From: Pseudarthrobacter sp. NS4
Lineage (GTDB): Bacteria; Actinomycetota; Actinomycetes; Actinomycetales; Micrococcaceae
Direction of reading: 5' to 3'
NCBI RefSeq assembly: GCF_024758005.1
Contig: NZ_CP103288.1
Coordinates: forward strand, 992,001 to 1,056,000
DNA: 64,000 nt
Below the pieces are notes generated by a model. That model was given only the letters and a program-made list of their open reading frames with translations. It was not told the DNA's origin and did not search any database. The position numbers and the translations under genes are program-made. Shown here one piece after another: positions 17,993 through 27,337 of this stretch (the first letter of the stretch is position 1; the number at the start of each line of letters is the position of its first letter).

Positions 17993-19639
17993 CTAGCCGG
18001 GCTGCCCCACATCCTTGGCGTCCATGATCCGGTATGCGTAGCCTTGCTCGGCCAGGAACCGCTGGCGCTTAGCGGCGAACTCCTGGTCCAGCGTGTCCCG
18101 GGCCACCAGGGAGTAGAAGCGGGCCGAGCGGCCGTCCTTCTTGGGGCGCAGCAGCCTTCCCAGCCGCTGTGCCTCCTCCTGCCGGGATCCGAAGGAACCT
18201 GACACCTGGATGGCCACTGACGCCTCCGGCAGGTCGATGGAAAAGTTGGCAACCTTGGACACCACCAGGGTTTGGATGTCTCCTGCCCGGAAGGCATCGA
18301 AGAGCTTCTGCCGCACCTTGACCGACGTGTCGCCCTTGATCACCGGCGCTTTCAGCCGCTCGCCCAGGTCATCCAGCTGGTCGATGTATTGCCCGATCAC
18401 CAGCAGCTGTTCCCCTGCATGCCGGGCCACCAGTTCCTCAACCACCCTGGTTTTGGATTCCGAGGTGGAACACAGCCTGTACTTGTCCGCGTCTTCAGCC
18501 ATGGCGTAGGCAACCCGCTCGTCCTTCGGCAGGTCCACCCGGACCTCCACACAGTCGGCGGGGGCGATATACCCCTGGGACTCTATGTCCTTCCACGGCG
18601 CGTCATAGCGCTTGGGGCCGATCAGGGAAAACACCTCGCCCTCCCGGCCGTCCTCCCGCACCAGGGTGGCGGTGAGCCCCAGGCGGCGGCGGGCCTGGAG
18701 GTCCGCCGTCATCCGGAAAATCGGAGCAGGCAGGAGATGGACCTCATCGTAGATGATCAGGCCCCAGTCGTGGCCGTCCACCAGTTCCAGGTGCGGATAC
18801 AGCCCGCCGCGTTTTGTGGTCAGGACCTGGTAGGTGGCGATAGTTACCGGCCGGACTTCCTTCACGGCGCCTGAATACTCTCCGATCTCGTCGTCCGTCA
18901 GGGACGTGCGCTTCAGCAGTTCGTCCTTCCACTGCCGTGCGGCCACGGTGTTGGTGACCAGGATCAGGGTGGTGGTTGATCCGGTAGCCATCGCTGCCGC
19001 CCCCACCAGGGTTTTGCCGGCCCCACAGGGCAGCACCACCACGCCGCTGCCGCCGGCCCAGAAATTCTCGCTGGCGAGCTGCTGGTAGGGACGCAGTTTC
19101 CAGCCGTCCTCGTTCAGTGCGATCAGGTGCGGCGTGCCGTCCACATAGCCCGCCAAGTCCTCCGCCGGCCAGCCGATCTTGAGCAGGAGCTGCTTGAGCT
19201 GCCCGCGCTGGGACGCGTGGACCACAATGGTTTCGCCGTCGATCCGGGGCCCCAGCAGGGGCTGGATCTTCTTGGCCCGGATCACTTCCTCCAGTACGGG
19301 GTAGTCGTCCGTGCGCATGACCAGTCCGTGCTGGGGGTCCTTTTCCAGTCGCAGCCGCCCGTACCGTGACATCGTTTCCTCGACGTCGATCAGCAGCGAA
19401 TGCGGGACCGGGAACCGCGAGTACTTCAGCAGGGTGTCAAGGACTTTCTCGGCATCCAGCCCGGCCGCGCGGGCATTCCAGAGCCCGAGCGGCGTCAGCC
19501 GGTAACTGTGCATGTGCTCGGGTGCCCGTTCCAGCTCGGCGAAGGGCGCAATGGCGTGCCTCGCCTCCGTGGCCAGCTCATGGTCCACCTCGAGGAGGAT
19601 GGTTTTGTCACTCTGGACGATCAGGGGTCCGTCGTTCAC
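17993..19639 (-). CDS. XPB/ERCC3-type DNA repair helicase
   Basis: 548-residue superfamily 2 helicase, the bacterial relative of the TFIIH subunit XPB, which opens DNA in a 3'-5' direction. Order: an XPB N-terminal domain (about residues 40-150), Walker A LPCGAGKTLVGA, motif II DEVH, the RED motif in TATLVREDGRE, then motif VI in SFGSRQEEAQRLGRLLRP. The GTG at 19639 is preceded by GAAGGA. The helicase-associated protein ends 13 bp upstream and is translated first, so they form one operon, an arrangement kept in mycobacteria (Rv0861c-Rv0862c). A Bax1-type nuclease partner, known in archaea, is not present. Confidence 0.93.
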   Translation of the reverse strand: MNDGPLIVQSDKTILLEVDHELATEARHAIAPFAELERAPEHMHSYRLTPLGLWNARAAGLDAEKVLDTLLKYSRFPVPHSLLIDVEETMSRYGRLRLEKDPQHGLVMRTDDYPVLEEVIRAKKIQPLLGPRIDGETIVVHASQRGQLKQLLLKIGWPAEDLAGYVDGTPHLIALNEDGWKLRPYQQLASENFWAGGSGVVVLPCGAGKTLVGAAAMATGSTTTLILVTNTVAARQWKDELLKRTSLTDDEIGEYSGAVKEVRPVTIATYQVLTTKRGGLYPHLELVDGHDWGLIIYDEVHLLPAPIFRMTADLQARRRLGLTATLVREDGREGEVFSLIGPKRYDAPWKDIESQGYIAPADCVEVRVDLPKDERVAYAMAEDADKYRLCSTSESKTRVVEELVARHAGEQLLVIGQYIDQLDDLGERLKAPVIKGDTSVKVRQKLFDAFRAGDIQTLVVSKVANFSIDLPEASVAIQVSGSFGSRQEEAQRLGRLLRPKKDGRSARFYSLVARDTLDQEFAAKRQRFLAEQGYAYRIMDAKDVGQPG

Positions 19640-19652
19640 GCAGGAAAGTCCT

Positions 19653-22151
19653 TCACTGGCGCAGTTCCTCTGCGGCCTCAATGTCGATAATGCGGTGGAT
19701 GGACAGGACACGTTCTGTTTCCTTCGCGGGGTCAAACACCCGGACACGTCCGCCGTTCACCGATAAGGGAACAACGATCTCCAGGTTGGCATTCCCCAGG
19801 CTGTCGACCACATTCATGCTGATCCGCTGCTTCAGCCTGATGGCGCGCTGCAGGGTCTCCAGCCCCAGCTGGGTGGCCGCTTCACCGGACTGGTCCCCAG
19901 AGCCGGCGCGGGCCCCGGAGGCATGATGCCCGACGGCGGAACCCAGCTGGCGGAGCACCGCCAGCTGGGCGTCCACGTCCTCAGCTGCCGGTGCCGTACG
20001 CGGTGCCGTATAGACGGGCCGAAGGCTTTCCTGCGGGACAGGGGCGCGGCGGAGCCTGACGGCAGGGTCCTCCGTTCCTTCCACCGAGGGGGAGAGGCCC
20101 AGGCTCCGCAGGATATTCGCTGCTTGATGCGGCGGGGCGGTGGACACCAGGACCGTGGGTGCAATCCGGACCAGGCCCAGTGCGGCGGCTTTGGGCCCCG
20201 ACAGGATCTCGGCAAGCGCGGTTTCGTCATCGCTTTGGATGAAGCTGGCGGCGGGGCCTACCCGCATCCTGCCATGCCGGGAAGCAGTGTCCTCCACGAG
20301 GTATTCGAGTGGCTGGGGCACGGCGGTGGCCGAGTGTTCCCGCAGGAACTCCAGCAGGCCGGCGGCGTCGTAGCCGGCGTCGAGGGCGCGCCGGATGGAG
20401 TTGTCCGAGAACCGGTAGATGGTGGCGGGTCCCTGGCCTTCGGCGTCGGCCATGACCAGGAGTTTTTCCGTCAGCCCGGGAGCAAGGTAGCCCGGCGCAA
20501 CGGCGGTGAGGTCGGCCTGCAGGAGCACGTGGTTCAACGCAGCCGGCAAGTGCTCGCCCAGGATGGCAAGTGCGGCGTCCGGCCGGTCCTCGGCGAAAGC
20601 GCTGCCCAGCTGGCTCAAGGCACCGGAGCCCACCAGGCCGAGCATTTCGGCTTCGGCGAGGACCCCGCGGATCAGTGAAGTGAAACGCCGCGCCATCCGC
20701 GGCTGGGCCCATTCGGCCCGCTGCAGGACTGCGGCGGCGTCGAGCACCGGGGCAGTGCCGTCCGGGGCTGCCGCTTCGGTGGTGAGCTCATGCAGGATTT
20801 CCAGGATCCGTTTGCGGATTACGGGAGCATCAGGCCGCTGCGGCTCAGCGGACAACGCCACGATGGTGCTGCCGGACGCCGTTCGGTGCGGCGTTGTCCC
20901 TTGGGCACCATTAACGGGCTGGCCCACCAGCGACGGGACACGTTCGCTCGCCAGCCAGGCGTTCACCAGCCACAACCACTGTTCCTGGCGGGGCAGGACG
21001 AGCCATTCCAGCTGCGGTGGCTGTACCCAGGACGATGAATCCACGTCCAGCCGGATCAGGCCTGCGAGCCCGCACAATTCCAGCAGGAGTCCCACGCGTC
21101 CCTGGTCGACCCCGAGCAGTTCGCCCAGCCGGCGCACTTCGCGTACACCCACCCCGCCGCTGCGCAGCGTGGCCAGCGGCTGATCCCTGACGGCATGCAG
21201 CAGCTCGCCCACCAGCCGAAGGGTTTCCGAGATGGCACTCATCGCCGCGTTCCTGCGCAGCAGGGCGCTGGTACGGCCCAGCTCCGGGACGGGCGGCGAG
21301 AGCATGAAGTCATTGATGATCGCCCCACCACGCAGCGACAGCCCCACGCTGTGCGGCAACTCGACATGTGCCGCATCCAGCGGCACCAGCAGGCCGCGGG
21401 CCAGGAGCCAGTCAACGGGCCCGACGTCGGAGCCCTCGGTCGTGATGGACGCCTTGCGTTGCGCCTGGGGGACGGCACCCATGGCCCAGTTGCGGAACCT
21501 GGCGAGCAGCGCCGTCGTCCGTTCCGGGGCCCCGGCAAGGATTTTCTGAACCGCCTCCGGCGAGGAGGTCCAGTGCTGCAGCGCGAGGGCTGCCTCCATG
21601 GGAGTGGTCGCGTCCTGGATGGCGACGCCGCTGCGGTGCAGCTCGGAGACCAGCTGGACTGCCCGCTGCGCGAACGCCGGCTGGAGGCGGACCAGTTCCG
21701 TGTAGCTCCTGCCAAGGCCTGCAGGATAGAGGCCCACCACGTCCTTGAGGCAGCCGACCGGGAGGTAGAAGCGCTGCCGGGCGCTGGAAGGAGGCGTGCC
21801 GTGCGGCGGCGGGGCACGGTGCACCAGTGCCAGGTCCTGCAGGGTTGCCAGGATCCGTTCCACCACGGCGACGGTGGAGCCGGAGATCATTTTCCGGAGG
21901 CTCGCGGCCGAGGCACTGTGTTCAGTATCCGTGTTGGTGCACAGGTGGAGGGTTTCGAGGACCTGCATCTGCGGCCTGTTCAACCGTTCGAGTGCCCGCT
22001 GCACGCTGACCCGCGCGCTTGCCCGCGCTGCGAGGGCCGAAAAGTCCGGAACGGCGGGGGAGATGAGGTCCGGCCGCGCATCGAACAGCACACGCAACGA
22101 GTCGTCGCTGCGTGCCTCCAGGTCTTTGCTGAGCGCGCGAATGAGGGACAT
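19653..22151 (-). CDS. helicase-associated protein with XPB_N-like and WYL-like domains
   Basis: 832-residue homologue of mycobacterial Rv0862c. It has no ATPase motifs. Residues about 590-628 (GYDAAGLLEFLREHSA, VPQPLEYLVEDTASRHGRMRV) closely match the N-terminal domain of the adjacent XPB helicase, and the last 100 residues (LQRAIRLKQRISMNVVDSLGN, RVRVFDPAKETERVLSIHRI) resemble a WYL ligand-binding domain. The N-terminal half is helical, winged-helix-like. The ATG at 22151 starts MSLIRALSKDLEARSDDSL, where family similarity begins. It is 10 bp from the small membrane gene and 13 bp from XPB. Probably a partner or regulator of the helicase; no activity has been assigned that I know of. Confidence 0.82.
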   Translation of the reverse strand: MSLIRALSKDLEARSDDSLRVLFDARPDLISPAVPDFSALAARASARVSVQRALERLNRPQMQVLETLHLCTNTDTEHSASAASLRKMISGSTVAVVERILATLQDLALVHRAPPPHGTPPSSARQRFYLPVGCLKDVVGLYPAGLGRSYTELVRLQPAFAQRAVQLVSELHRSGVAIQDATTPMEAALALQHWTSSPEAVQKILAGAPERTTALLARFRNWAMGAVPQAQRKASITTEGSDVGPVDWLLARGLLVPLDAAHVELPHSVGLSLRGGAIINDFMLSPPVPELGRTSALLRRNAAMSAISETLRLVGELLHAVRDQPLATLRSGGVGVREVRRLGELLGVDQGRVGLLLELCGLAGLIRLDVDSSSWVQPPQLEWLVLPRQEQWLWLVNAWLASERVPSLVGQPVNGAQGTTPHRTASGSTIVALSAEPQRPDAPVIRKRILEILHELTTEAAAPDGTAPVLDAAAVLQRAEWAQPRMARRFTSLIRGVLAEAEMLGLVGSGALSQLGSAFAEDRPDAALAILGEHLPAALNHVLLQADLTAVAPGYLAPGLTEKLLVMADAEGQGPATIYRFSDNSIRRALDAGYDAAGLLEFLREHSATAVPQPLEYLVEDTASRHGRMRVGPAASFIQSDDETALAEILSGPKAAALGLVRIAPTVLVSTAPPHQAANILRSLGLSPSVEGTEDPAVRLRRAPVPQESLRPVYTAPRTAPAAEDVDAQLAVLRQLGSAVGHHASGARAGSGDQSGEAATQLGLETLQRAIRLKQRISMNVVDSLGNANLEIVVPLSVNGGRVRVFDPAKETERVLSIHRIIDIEAAEELRQ

Positions 22152-22161
22152 CAGTCCAACG

Positions 22162-22395
22162 TTACCGCTGGTCAGGCTTTCCTGCCCGGCGCCGCCCGGC
22201 AACGCTGTCCAGAACAAGGAAAAGCATGAGGAGGAATGCCACCGGCAGGCCGTACAGCGCAGAATAGGTGACCCAGGCCGGCGCAACATTGCCTGCGAAG
22301 GCAAGCGCCATCACGGCTCCAACTGCTGCCAGGGAGAGCACGGCAATGGCTGCGGCGGCGATCATAACGGGCCGCCGGTAACGCGAGGGTGTCAT
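22162..22395 (-). CDS. small two-helix membrane protein
   Basis: 77-residue protein with two hydrophobic segments (MIAAAAIAVLSLAAVGAVMA and VTYSALYGLPVAFLLMLFLVL) and a basic tail. It resembles the short conserved actinobacterial membrane proteins found next to this helicase operon. The ATG at 22395 lacks a clear Shine-Dalgarno; the ATG at residue 11 is an alternative. It lies 10 bp upstream of the helicase-associated gene and is divergent from the cold-shock gene. Function unknown. Confidence 0.7.
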   Translation of the reverse strand: MTPSRYRRPVMIAAAAIAVLSLAAVGAVMALAFAGNVAPAWVTYSALYGLPVAFLLMLFLVLDSVAGRRRAGKPDQR

Positions 22396-22602
22396 GGACG
22401 TAACGCTACAGCCCCTGCGGTGGCGGGCGTGAACCCGTTGCCTGGGCGCCGTTGGAAGCAGGATTAGGGCACCGGGCAGGATAACCTTGAAAGATACAGA
22501 CCAACACGGTTCGCAGCTGCCATACCTTGAACCCGTACAACAATACGGATGCGGTGGCGGCTGGCCGTGTCTCACGACAGCAGAACGAAGAAGGTTGATT
22601 AC

Positions 22603-22986
22603 GTGCCTACCGGCAAGGTCAAGTGGTATGACAAGGACAAGGGCTTCGGGTTCCTCGCAGGAGAGGATGGCCAGGAGGTTTTCCTGCCCAAATCGTCGCT
22701 TCCCGAGGGCGTAACGGAGCTCAAGGCCGGCACCCGCGTCGAGTTCGGCGTGGCCGACGGCCGGAAAGGTGCGCAGGCCCTGGGCCTGCGTGTCCTGGAC
22801 AAGACGCCGTCCATCGCCAAGGCGAAGCGGCCCAGTGCAAAGGACCTCGCTCCGCTGGTCCAGGACCTGGTGACCGTACTGGATAACCTTTCCGGAACCC
22901 TGTCCAAAGGCAAATACCCGGAAGGCAACAAGGGCAAGGCGATCGCGGCTGCCCTGCGTAAGGTTGCCGACGAGCTGGACGTTTAG
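22603..22986 (+). CDS. cold-shock domain protein with C-terminal extension
   Basis: 127-residue protein. Residues 1-65 are a cold-shock domain with RNP1 KGFGFLAG and RNP2-like QEVFLPKSSL; the rest is a charged, partly helical extension (KRPSAKDLAPLVQDLVTVLDNL, AIAAALRKVADELDV) absent from classical CspA. Length and location match the actinobacterial CspB-like protein near DUF3027 and serC (mycobacterial Rv0871). The GTG at 22603 follows AGAAGG; the open frame extends upstream but loses similarity. Likely RNA-binding in the cytoplasm. The DUF3027 gene starts five bases after its stop. Confidence 0.9.
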   Translation: MPTGKVKWYDKDKGFGFLAGEDGQEVFLPKSSLPEGVTELKAGTRVEFGVADGRKGAQALGLRVLDKTPSIAKAKRPSAKDLAPLVQDLVTVLDNLSGTLSKGKYPEGNKGKAIAAALRKVADELDV

Positions 22987-22991
22987 CACCG

Positions 22992-23633
22992 ATGAGTCCG
23001 CAAGCTGAACAGCCGGCGGCGCCGGAGCAGGGCCAGGCGGGCCCGACGCCGGCGGATGCCGAAAGCCCTGTCCCCGCCGCCGCTGCCAAAATCGGCTCCA
23101 AGCGCCCGGCCGGTGTGCCGGTATGGCGGACCGGAAAGCCGGACGCATTCCTGGCTGCTGCCGTGGAGACGGCCCGGACCGCCTTGGAGGGCATCACCGC
23201 CGCCTCCGATATTGGGCGCCACGTCGCCGCCAAGAGCGAAGGCGACCGGCTTGTCACGCACCTTTTTGAGTCGAAGCTGCCCGGTTACGCTGGCTGGCAT
23301 TGGTATGCGGTGGTCACCCGCAACTCCCGTTCAAAGGTGGTCACCGTCAGCGAGCTGGGGCTGCTGCCGTCCGAAGATTCCATTCTTGCCCCCGAATGGG
23401 TTCCATGGGCGGAACGCGTCCGTCCCGAGGACGCGCAGCAACAGGAAAAGGACACCCCGGAACAGGGCAAGGCGTCGCCGGAAACCGGCGAACCGGCGCC
23501 GGATGGGGATATGACAGGGACCGGGCCTGCCGGGCAGGACCCGGAGATCCCGGAGTTCGACGCCACGGGCTCTGATGCCGCGGACAATGATTTCATTGAG
23601 CAGCACCCGGGGGACGACGCCGGCACGGACTAG
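22992..23633 (+). CDS. DUF3027 domain protein
   Basis: 213-residue actinobacterial DUF3027 protein of unknown function. The conserved core is about residues 45-150: VETARTALEGITAASDIGRHV, LFESKLPGYAGWHWYAVVTR, VTVSELGLLPSEDSILAPEWVPW. Both ends are low-complexity, Ala/Pro/Glu-rich and acidic, so probably disordered. The ATG is five bases after the cold-shock gene's stop, so the two are in one operon, the same pairing as around mycobacterial Rv0871-Rv0884c. It converges on serC with a hairpin between. Confidence 0.85.
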   Translation: MSPQAEQPAAPEQGQAGPTPADAESPVPAAAAKIGSKRPAGVPVWRTGKPDAFLAAAVETARTALEGITAASDIGRHVAAKSEGDRLVTHLFESKLPGYAGWHWYAVVTRNSRSKVVTVSELGLLPSEDSILAPEWVPWAERVRPEDAQQQEKDTPEQGKASPETGEPAPDGDMTGTGPAGQDPEIPEFDATGSDAADNDFIEQHPGDDAGTD

Positions 23634-23667
23634 TTGCCTGCGCCTCCCAGCCGACGGGGACACGCAA

Positions 23668-23702
23668 ACGGCGCCGACCGGGCAGGACCCGGGCGGCGCC
23701 GT
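23668..23702. terminator. bidirectional terminator between DUF3027 and serC
   Basis: Inverted repeat ACGGCGCC (23668-23675) with GGCGCCGT (23695-23702), and an inner CCGGG/CCCGG pairing in the loop. Both converging genes end just outside it. GC-rich, with no long T tract, as is common in actinobacteria. Confidence 0.65.
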
Positions 23703-23730
23703 CGGACGTTAAGGGAGCGCCCCTGGCGGG

Positions 23731-24942
<1,212 letters not shown>

Positions 24943-25141
24943 TCAGGCCTTCCCATTCTGCCTGAACAGCTGTTTCGGCGGGAACCGGGACCGTCATAGT
25001 CCAGCCATTGAGACGTCTTGCCGGCGCCCGCCAACTATTCGGACTAAGTCAAAATAGGCTAAGCTTGCCAACGGACTACGTCGCAGTGAAAGGCGATACG
25101 GTGGGACAACGCAAGGTACTGCGCTCGAGGAGCTGAGCTGG

Positions 25142-25837
25142 ATGACGGATCTGATCGACACTACGGAAATGTACCTTCGCACCATTTTGGAGCTTGAGGA
25201 AGAAAACATTGTTGCCCTCCGGGCCCGTATTGCAGAACGGCTGCGCCACTCGGGGCCCACGGTTTCCCAGACCATTGGCCGGATGGAGCGCGACGGCCTG
25301 GTGGTGGTGTCCGGCGACCGGCACCTCGAGCTCACCGAAAGCGGCCGCAAGCGGGCTACGGAGGTCATGCGCAAGCACCGGCTGGCCGAGCGGCTCCTGG
25401 CGGATGTCATCGGCCTGGACTGGGCTTACGTCCACGATGAAGCCTGCCGGTGGGAACACGTCATGAGCGAGCGGGTGGAGCGGCGCATCTACGAGCTGCT
25501 CGATCACCCCACCCAGTCGCCCTACGGCAACCCTATCCCGGGCCTCGCCGCCCTCGGGGGCCAGCCGGGGCTTGCCGCGTCAGACGGCGCCGTCAGCCTC
25601 CTTGAAGCGATGAAGTCCTACGGTCCTGCTTCGGTGGTGACCGTCAGCCGGCTTGCCGAACCCATCCAGGTGGAGCCCGAACTGCTGGTTCAGCTCTACG
25701 AGGGGGGCATCCGTCCCGGGGCGGCGGTATCGCTGGAGCGGGTAGGGGATTACATTTCCGTGCGGGTGGCCGGCATTGAAGGCGCCCTGGAACTTCCGCC
25801 GGAAGTGGCCGCGCACGTTTTCGTCACGGTCCGGTAG
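25142..25837 (+). CDS. iron-dependent repressor, DtxR/IdeR family
   Basis: 231-residue metal-dependent repressor. The N-terminal winged helix (LRARIAERLRHSGPTVSQTIGRMERDGLV) binds iron boxes; the middle domain holds both metal sites, and every ligand is at the DtxR position: Met10, His79, Glu83, His98, Cys102, Glu105, His106. Cys at 102 favours an iron rather than manganese regulator, since MntR types lack it. A C-terminal SH3-like domain (about 150-231) is present. The ATG at 25142 follows GAGGAGCTGAGCTGG. The siderophore-interacting gene at 5615-6454 carries a matching box. Upstream, TAGGCTAAGC (25056-25065) looks like half a box and might give weak self-control. Confidence 0.92.
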   Translation: MTDLIDTTEMYLRTILELEEENIVALRARIAERLRHSGPTVSQTIGRMERDGLVVVSGDRHLELTESGRKRATEVMRKHRLAERLLADVIGLDWAYVHDEACRWEHVMSERVERRIYELLDHPTQSPYGNPIPGLAALGGQPGLAASDGAVSLLEAMKSYGPASVVTVSRLAEPIQVEPELLVQLYEGGIRPGAAVSLERVGDYISVRVAGIEGALELPPEVAAHVFVTVR

Positions 25838-25894
25838 AGGACCATCCCGGGCGCGGGCTACTCCATCAAGCGGACTTACGCAATGATAACGGAA

Positions 25895-25924
25895 TTGTTA
25901 CTTTGAGGGTTAACCCTCTATAGT
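25895..25924 (+). promoter_or_regulatory. promoter of the M23 peptidase with a perfect palindrome in its spacer
   Basis: -35-like TTGTTA (25895-25900), 18-bp spacer, -10 TATAGT (25919-25924). The spacer ends with GAGGGTTAACCCTC (25905-25918), a perfect 14-bp palindrome that fills the space directly before the -10. The transcript would start about 40 bp before the c-di-AMP riboswitch. Confidence 0.65.
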
Positions 25925-25964
25925 TGATCCGAGCGTTGATACTAAAGCGTTACCTGATCTGGAG

Positions 25965-26180
25965 CCGAGCTCTGCCAGCGGATCAGGAGCACGAGTCATA
26001 ACTGGCAGAGGCGGGGGAACCACAAGCGGCAGCGGGGGACTGCCTTGGGGTGAAGTCCGTCAGCAGCAAGCCTCTTCCAGTGAAGGAACCTTCCGGGGAT
26101 ATCTCTGTGCCGAAGCTTGCTTACGGCGGACCGGGTCTTTGAACTCTCTGACCCGAATCCGACAGCTAACTTCGCAGGCT
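25965..26180 (+). promoter_or_regulatory. c-di-AMP (ydaO/yuaA) riboswitch before the M23 peptidase
   Basis: Conserved ydaO elements occur in order: paired CTCTGCCAG (25970-25978) and CTGGCAGAG (26002-26010), GCGGGGGAACCA (26011-26022), CTTGGGGTGAAG (26044-26055) and the terminal block CCGAATCCGACAGCTAAC (26153-26170) followed by TTCGCAGGC. The coding start is 20 bp after the end. In actinobacteria this class precedes secreted cell-wall hydrolases and high c-di-AMP switches expression off. Boundaries approximate. The region between -10 and start (25925-26199) holds nothing else. Confidence 0.9.
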
Positions 26181-26199
26181 TTCAAGAGAGGAATCCTTC

Positions 26200-27024
26200 T
26201 TGTCCATGCAGACCTCCAAGGGGCGCCGCCGTGCGGCGGGCCCCTCATCGACGCCGCGTGTCGTCGAAGTCATCAACACGGAGCGCCCCCGCGACCTCCA
26301 CCGTGATGCGCGCCGCCGTCGGGGTCCCTTCCGGCAGATCACCGAGTTTGCCTCGGCCAGCGGCATCGGGCAAAAAGCCGGGATCGCGCTTGCGGCCACA
26401 GGCCTGGTGCTGACCGTGACTGTTCCGGCCACCAGTCCGGTCATGGCCACCGACACCGGTGCCACACCCGTCGCTGCCTTCGCCGCCACCCCGCAGCCGG
26501 CCATCTCTGCCGAGCCGGGAGCGCAGATTGACTTCAGCCGGTCAGCCGTTGTCACGCAGGCTGACCCGGACGGTAAACTCAAACAACTCCTGAGCGCGCA
26601 ATCAGCCGGTGCGGTCTCCCGTGCCGCTTCCGCTGGAAGCCTTGGCGCCCCGCTGGCCACCCTTTCCACGGCATCGCCGTTCGGCTACCGCATCAGCCCC
26701 ATCACCGGCGGCTCCGGTGACTTCCACCGCGGGCAGGATTACGTGGCCCAGTGCGGCACGTCCGTCCTCGCTGCTGCCACCGGCACCGTGACGTTCGTTG
26801 GCTGGCATCAGTACGGCGGCGGAAACCGCGTCGTTGTGGACCACGGCAACGGCCTGGAGACCACCTACAACCACCTGTCATCGTTCAGCGTCAAGGAAGG
26901 CCAGACGGTCTCGCGCGGCGACGTCCTGGCGCTCAGCGGCACCACCGGAGCCTCTACCGGCTGCCACCTCCATTTCGAGGTCCAGATCAACGGCGAAGTT
27001 GTCGATCCCACAGGGTGGCTTTAG
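26200..27024 (+). CDS. secreted M23 (LytM) peptidoglycan endopeptidase
   Basis: 274-residue zinc metallopeptidase that cuts peptide cross-links of the cell wall. A basic cytoplasmic start (about 60 residues, rich in Arg) precedes a hydrophobic segment (GIALAATGLVLTVTVPATS), then a linker and the LytM domain (about 165-274) with the metal ligands in FHRGQDY (His, Asp) and CHLHFE (His). The TTG at 26200 has AGAGAGGAA seven bases upstream; an in-frame ATG at 26206 is an alternative. Controlled by the c-di-AMP riboswitch directly upstream. The long basic N-terminus before the signal sequence is unusual; it is shared in style with the two downstream hydrolases. Confidence 0.9.
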   Translation: MSMQTSKGRRRAAGPSSTPRVVEVINTERPRDLHRDARRRRGPFRQITEFASASGIGQKAGIALAATGLVLTVTVPATSPVMATDTGATPVAAFAATPQPAISAEPGAQIDFSRSAVVTQADPDGKLKQLLSAQSAGAVSRAASAGSLGAPLATLSTASPFGYRISPITGGSGDFHRGQDYVAQCGTSVLAAATGTVTFVGWHQYGGGNRVVVDHGNGLETTYNHLSSFSVKEGQTVSRGDVLALSGTTGASTGCHLHFEVQINGEVVDPTGWL

Positions 27025-27073
27025 TCAAATGATGGTCATCTCTCAAATCGTCGTGACCAGCCGTGACCTGAAT

Positions 27074-27102
27074 GTGACATTCACGCAAAACTGCTGTACC
27101 GT
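27074..27102 (+). promoter_or_regulatory. promoter of the first NlpC/P60 gene
   Basis: -35-like GTGACA (27074-27079), 17-bp spacer, -10-like TACCGT (27097-27102). A 10-bp perfect hairpin (GCGTCAACTT at 27110-27119 and its complement at 27125-27134) follows at once at the expected 5' end of the RNA, before the riboswitch, and could stabilise the transcript. Confidence 0.5.
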
Positions 27103-27149
27103 CTAACTCGCGTCAACTTTTCCGAAGTTGACGCTCTTGTGCGGATTGC

Positions 27150-27320
27150 CTAACTCTGCCACCGCTCAAGGTCCGTTCGCATTTCATCGTCTGGCAGGGG
27201 CGGGGGAACCAATTTTGGTCTTCGTTTCTGAAGGCCTTGGGGTTAAGTCGCAAAGCTTCCTTTGGAAGCCGCGCGGCCGGGTGACTCCCATCCGAATCCG
27301 ACAGCTCACCTCGCAGGCAT
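27150..27320 (+). promoter_or_regulatory. c-di-AMP (ydaO/yuaA) riboswitch before the first NlpC/P60 gene
   Basis: Second copy of the same riboswitch class: CTCTGCCA (27154-27161) with TGGCAGGG, GCGGGGGAACCA (27200-27211), CCTTGGGGTTAAG (27235-27247) and the closing block ATCCGAATCCGACAGCTCAC (27290-27309) then CTCGCAGGC. It ends about 18 bp before the GTG start. The variable middle is shorter than in the first copy. Boundaries approximate. Confidence 0.9.
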
Positions 27321-27337
27321 TGGGAGAGGCTACCTTC

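Noticed and set aside
23634..23730. Possible small RNA between DUF3027 and serC
   Set aside because: The GC-rich hairpin is fully explained as a terminator between converging genes.
25050..25070. Possible IdeR box upstream of the ideR gene (TAGGCTAAGC)
   Set aside because: Only about half of the consensus fits; kept as a remark in the ideR entry, not as a site.
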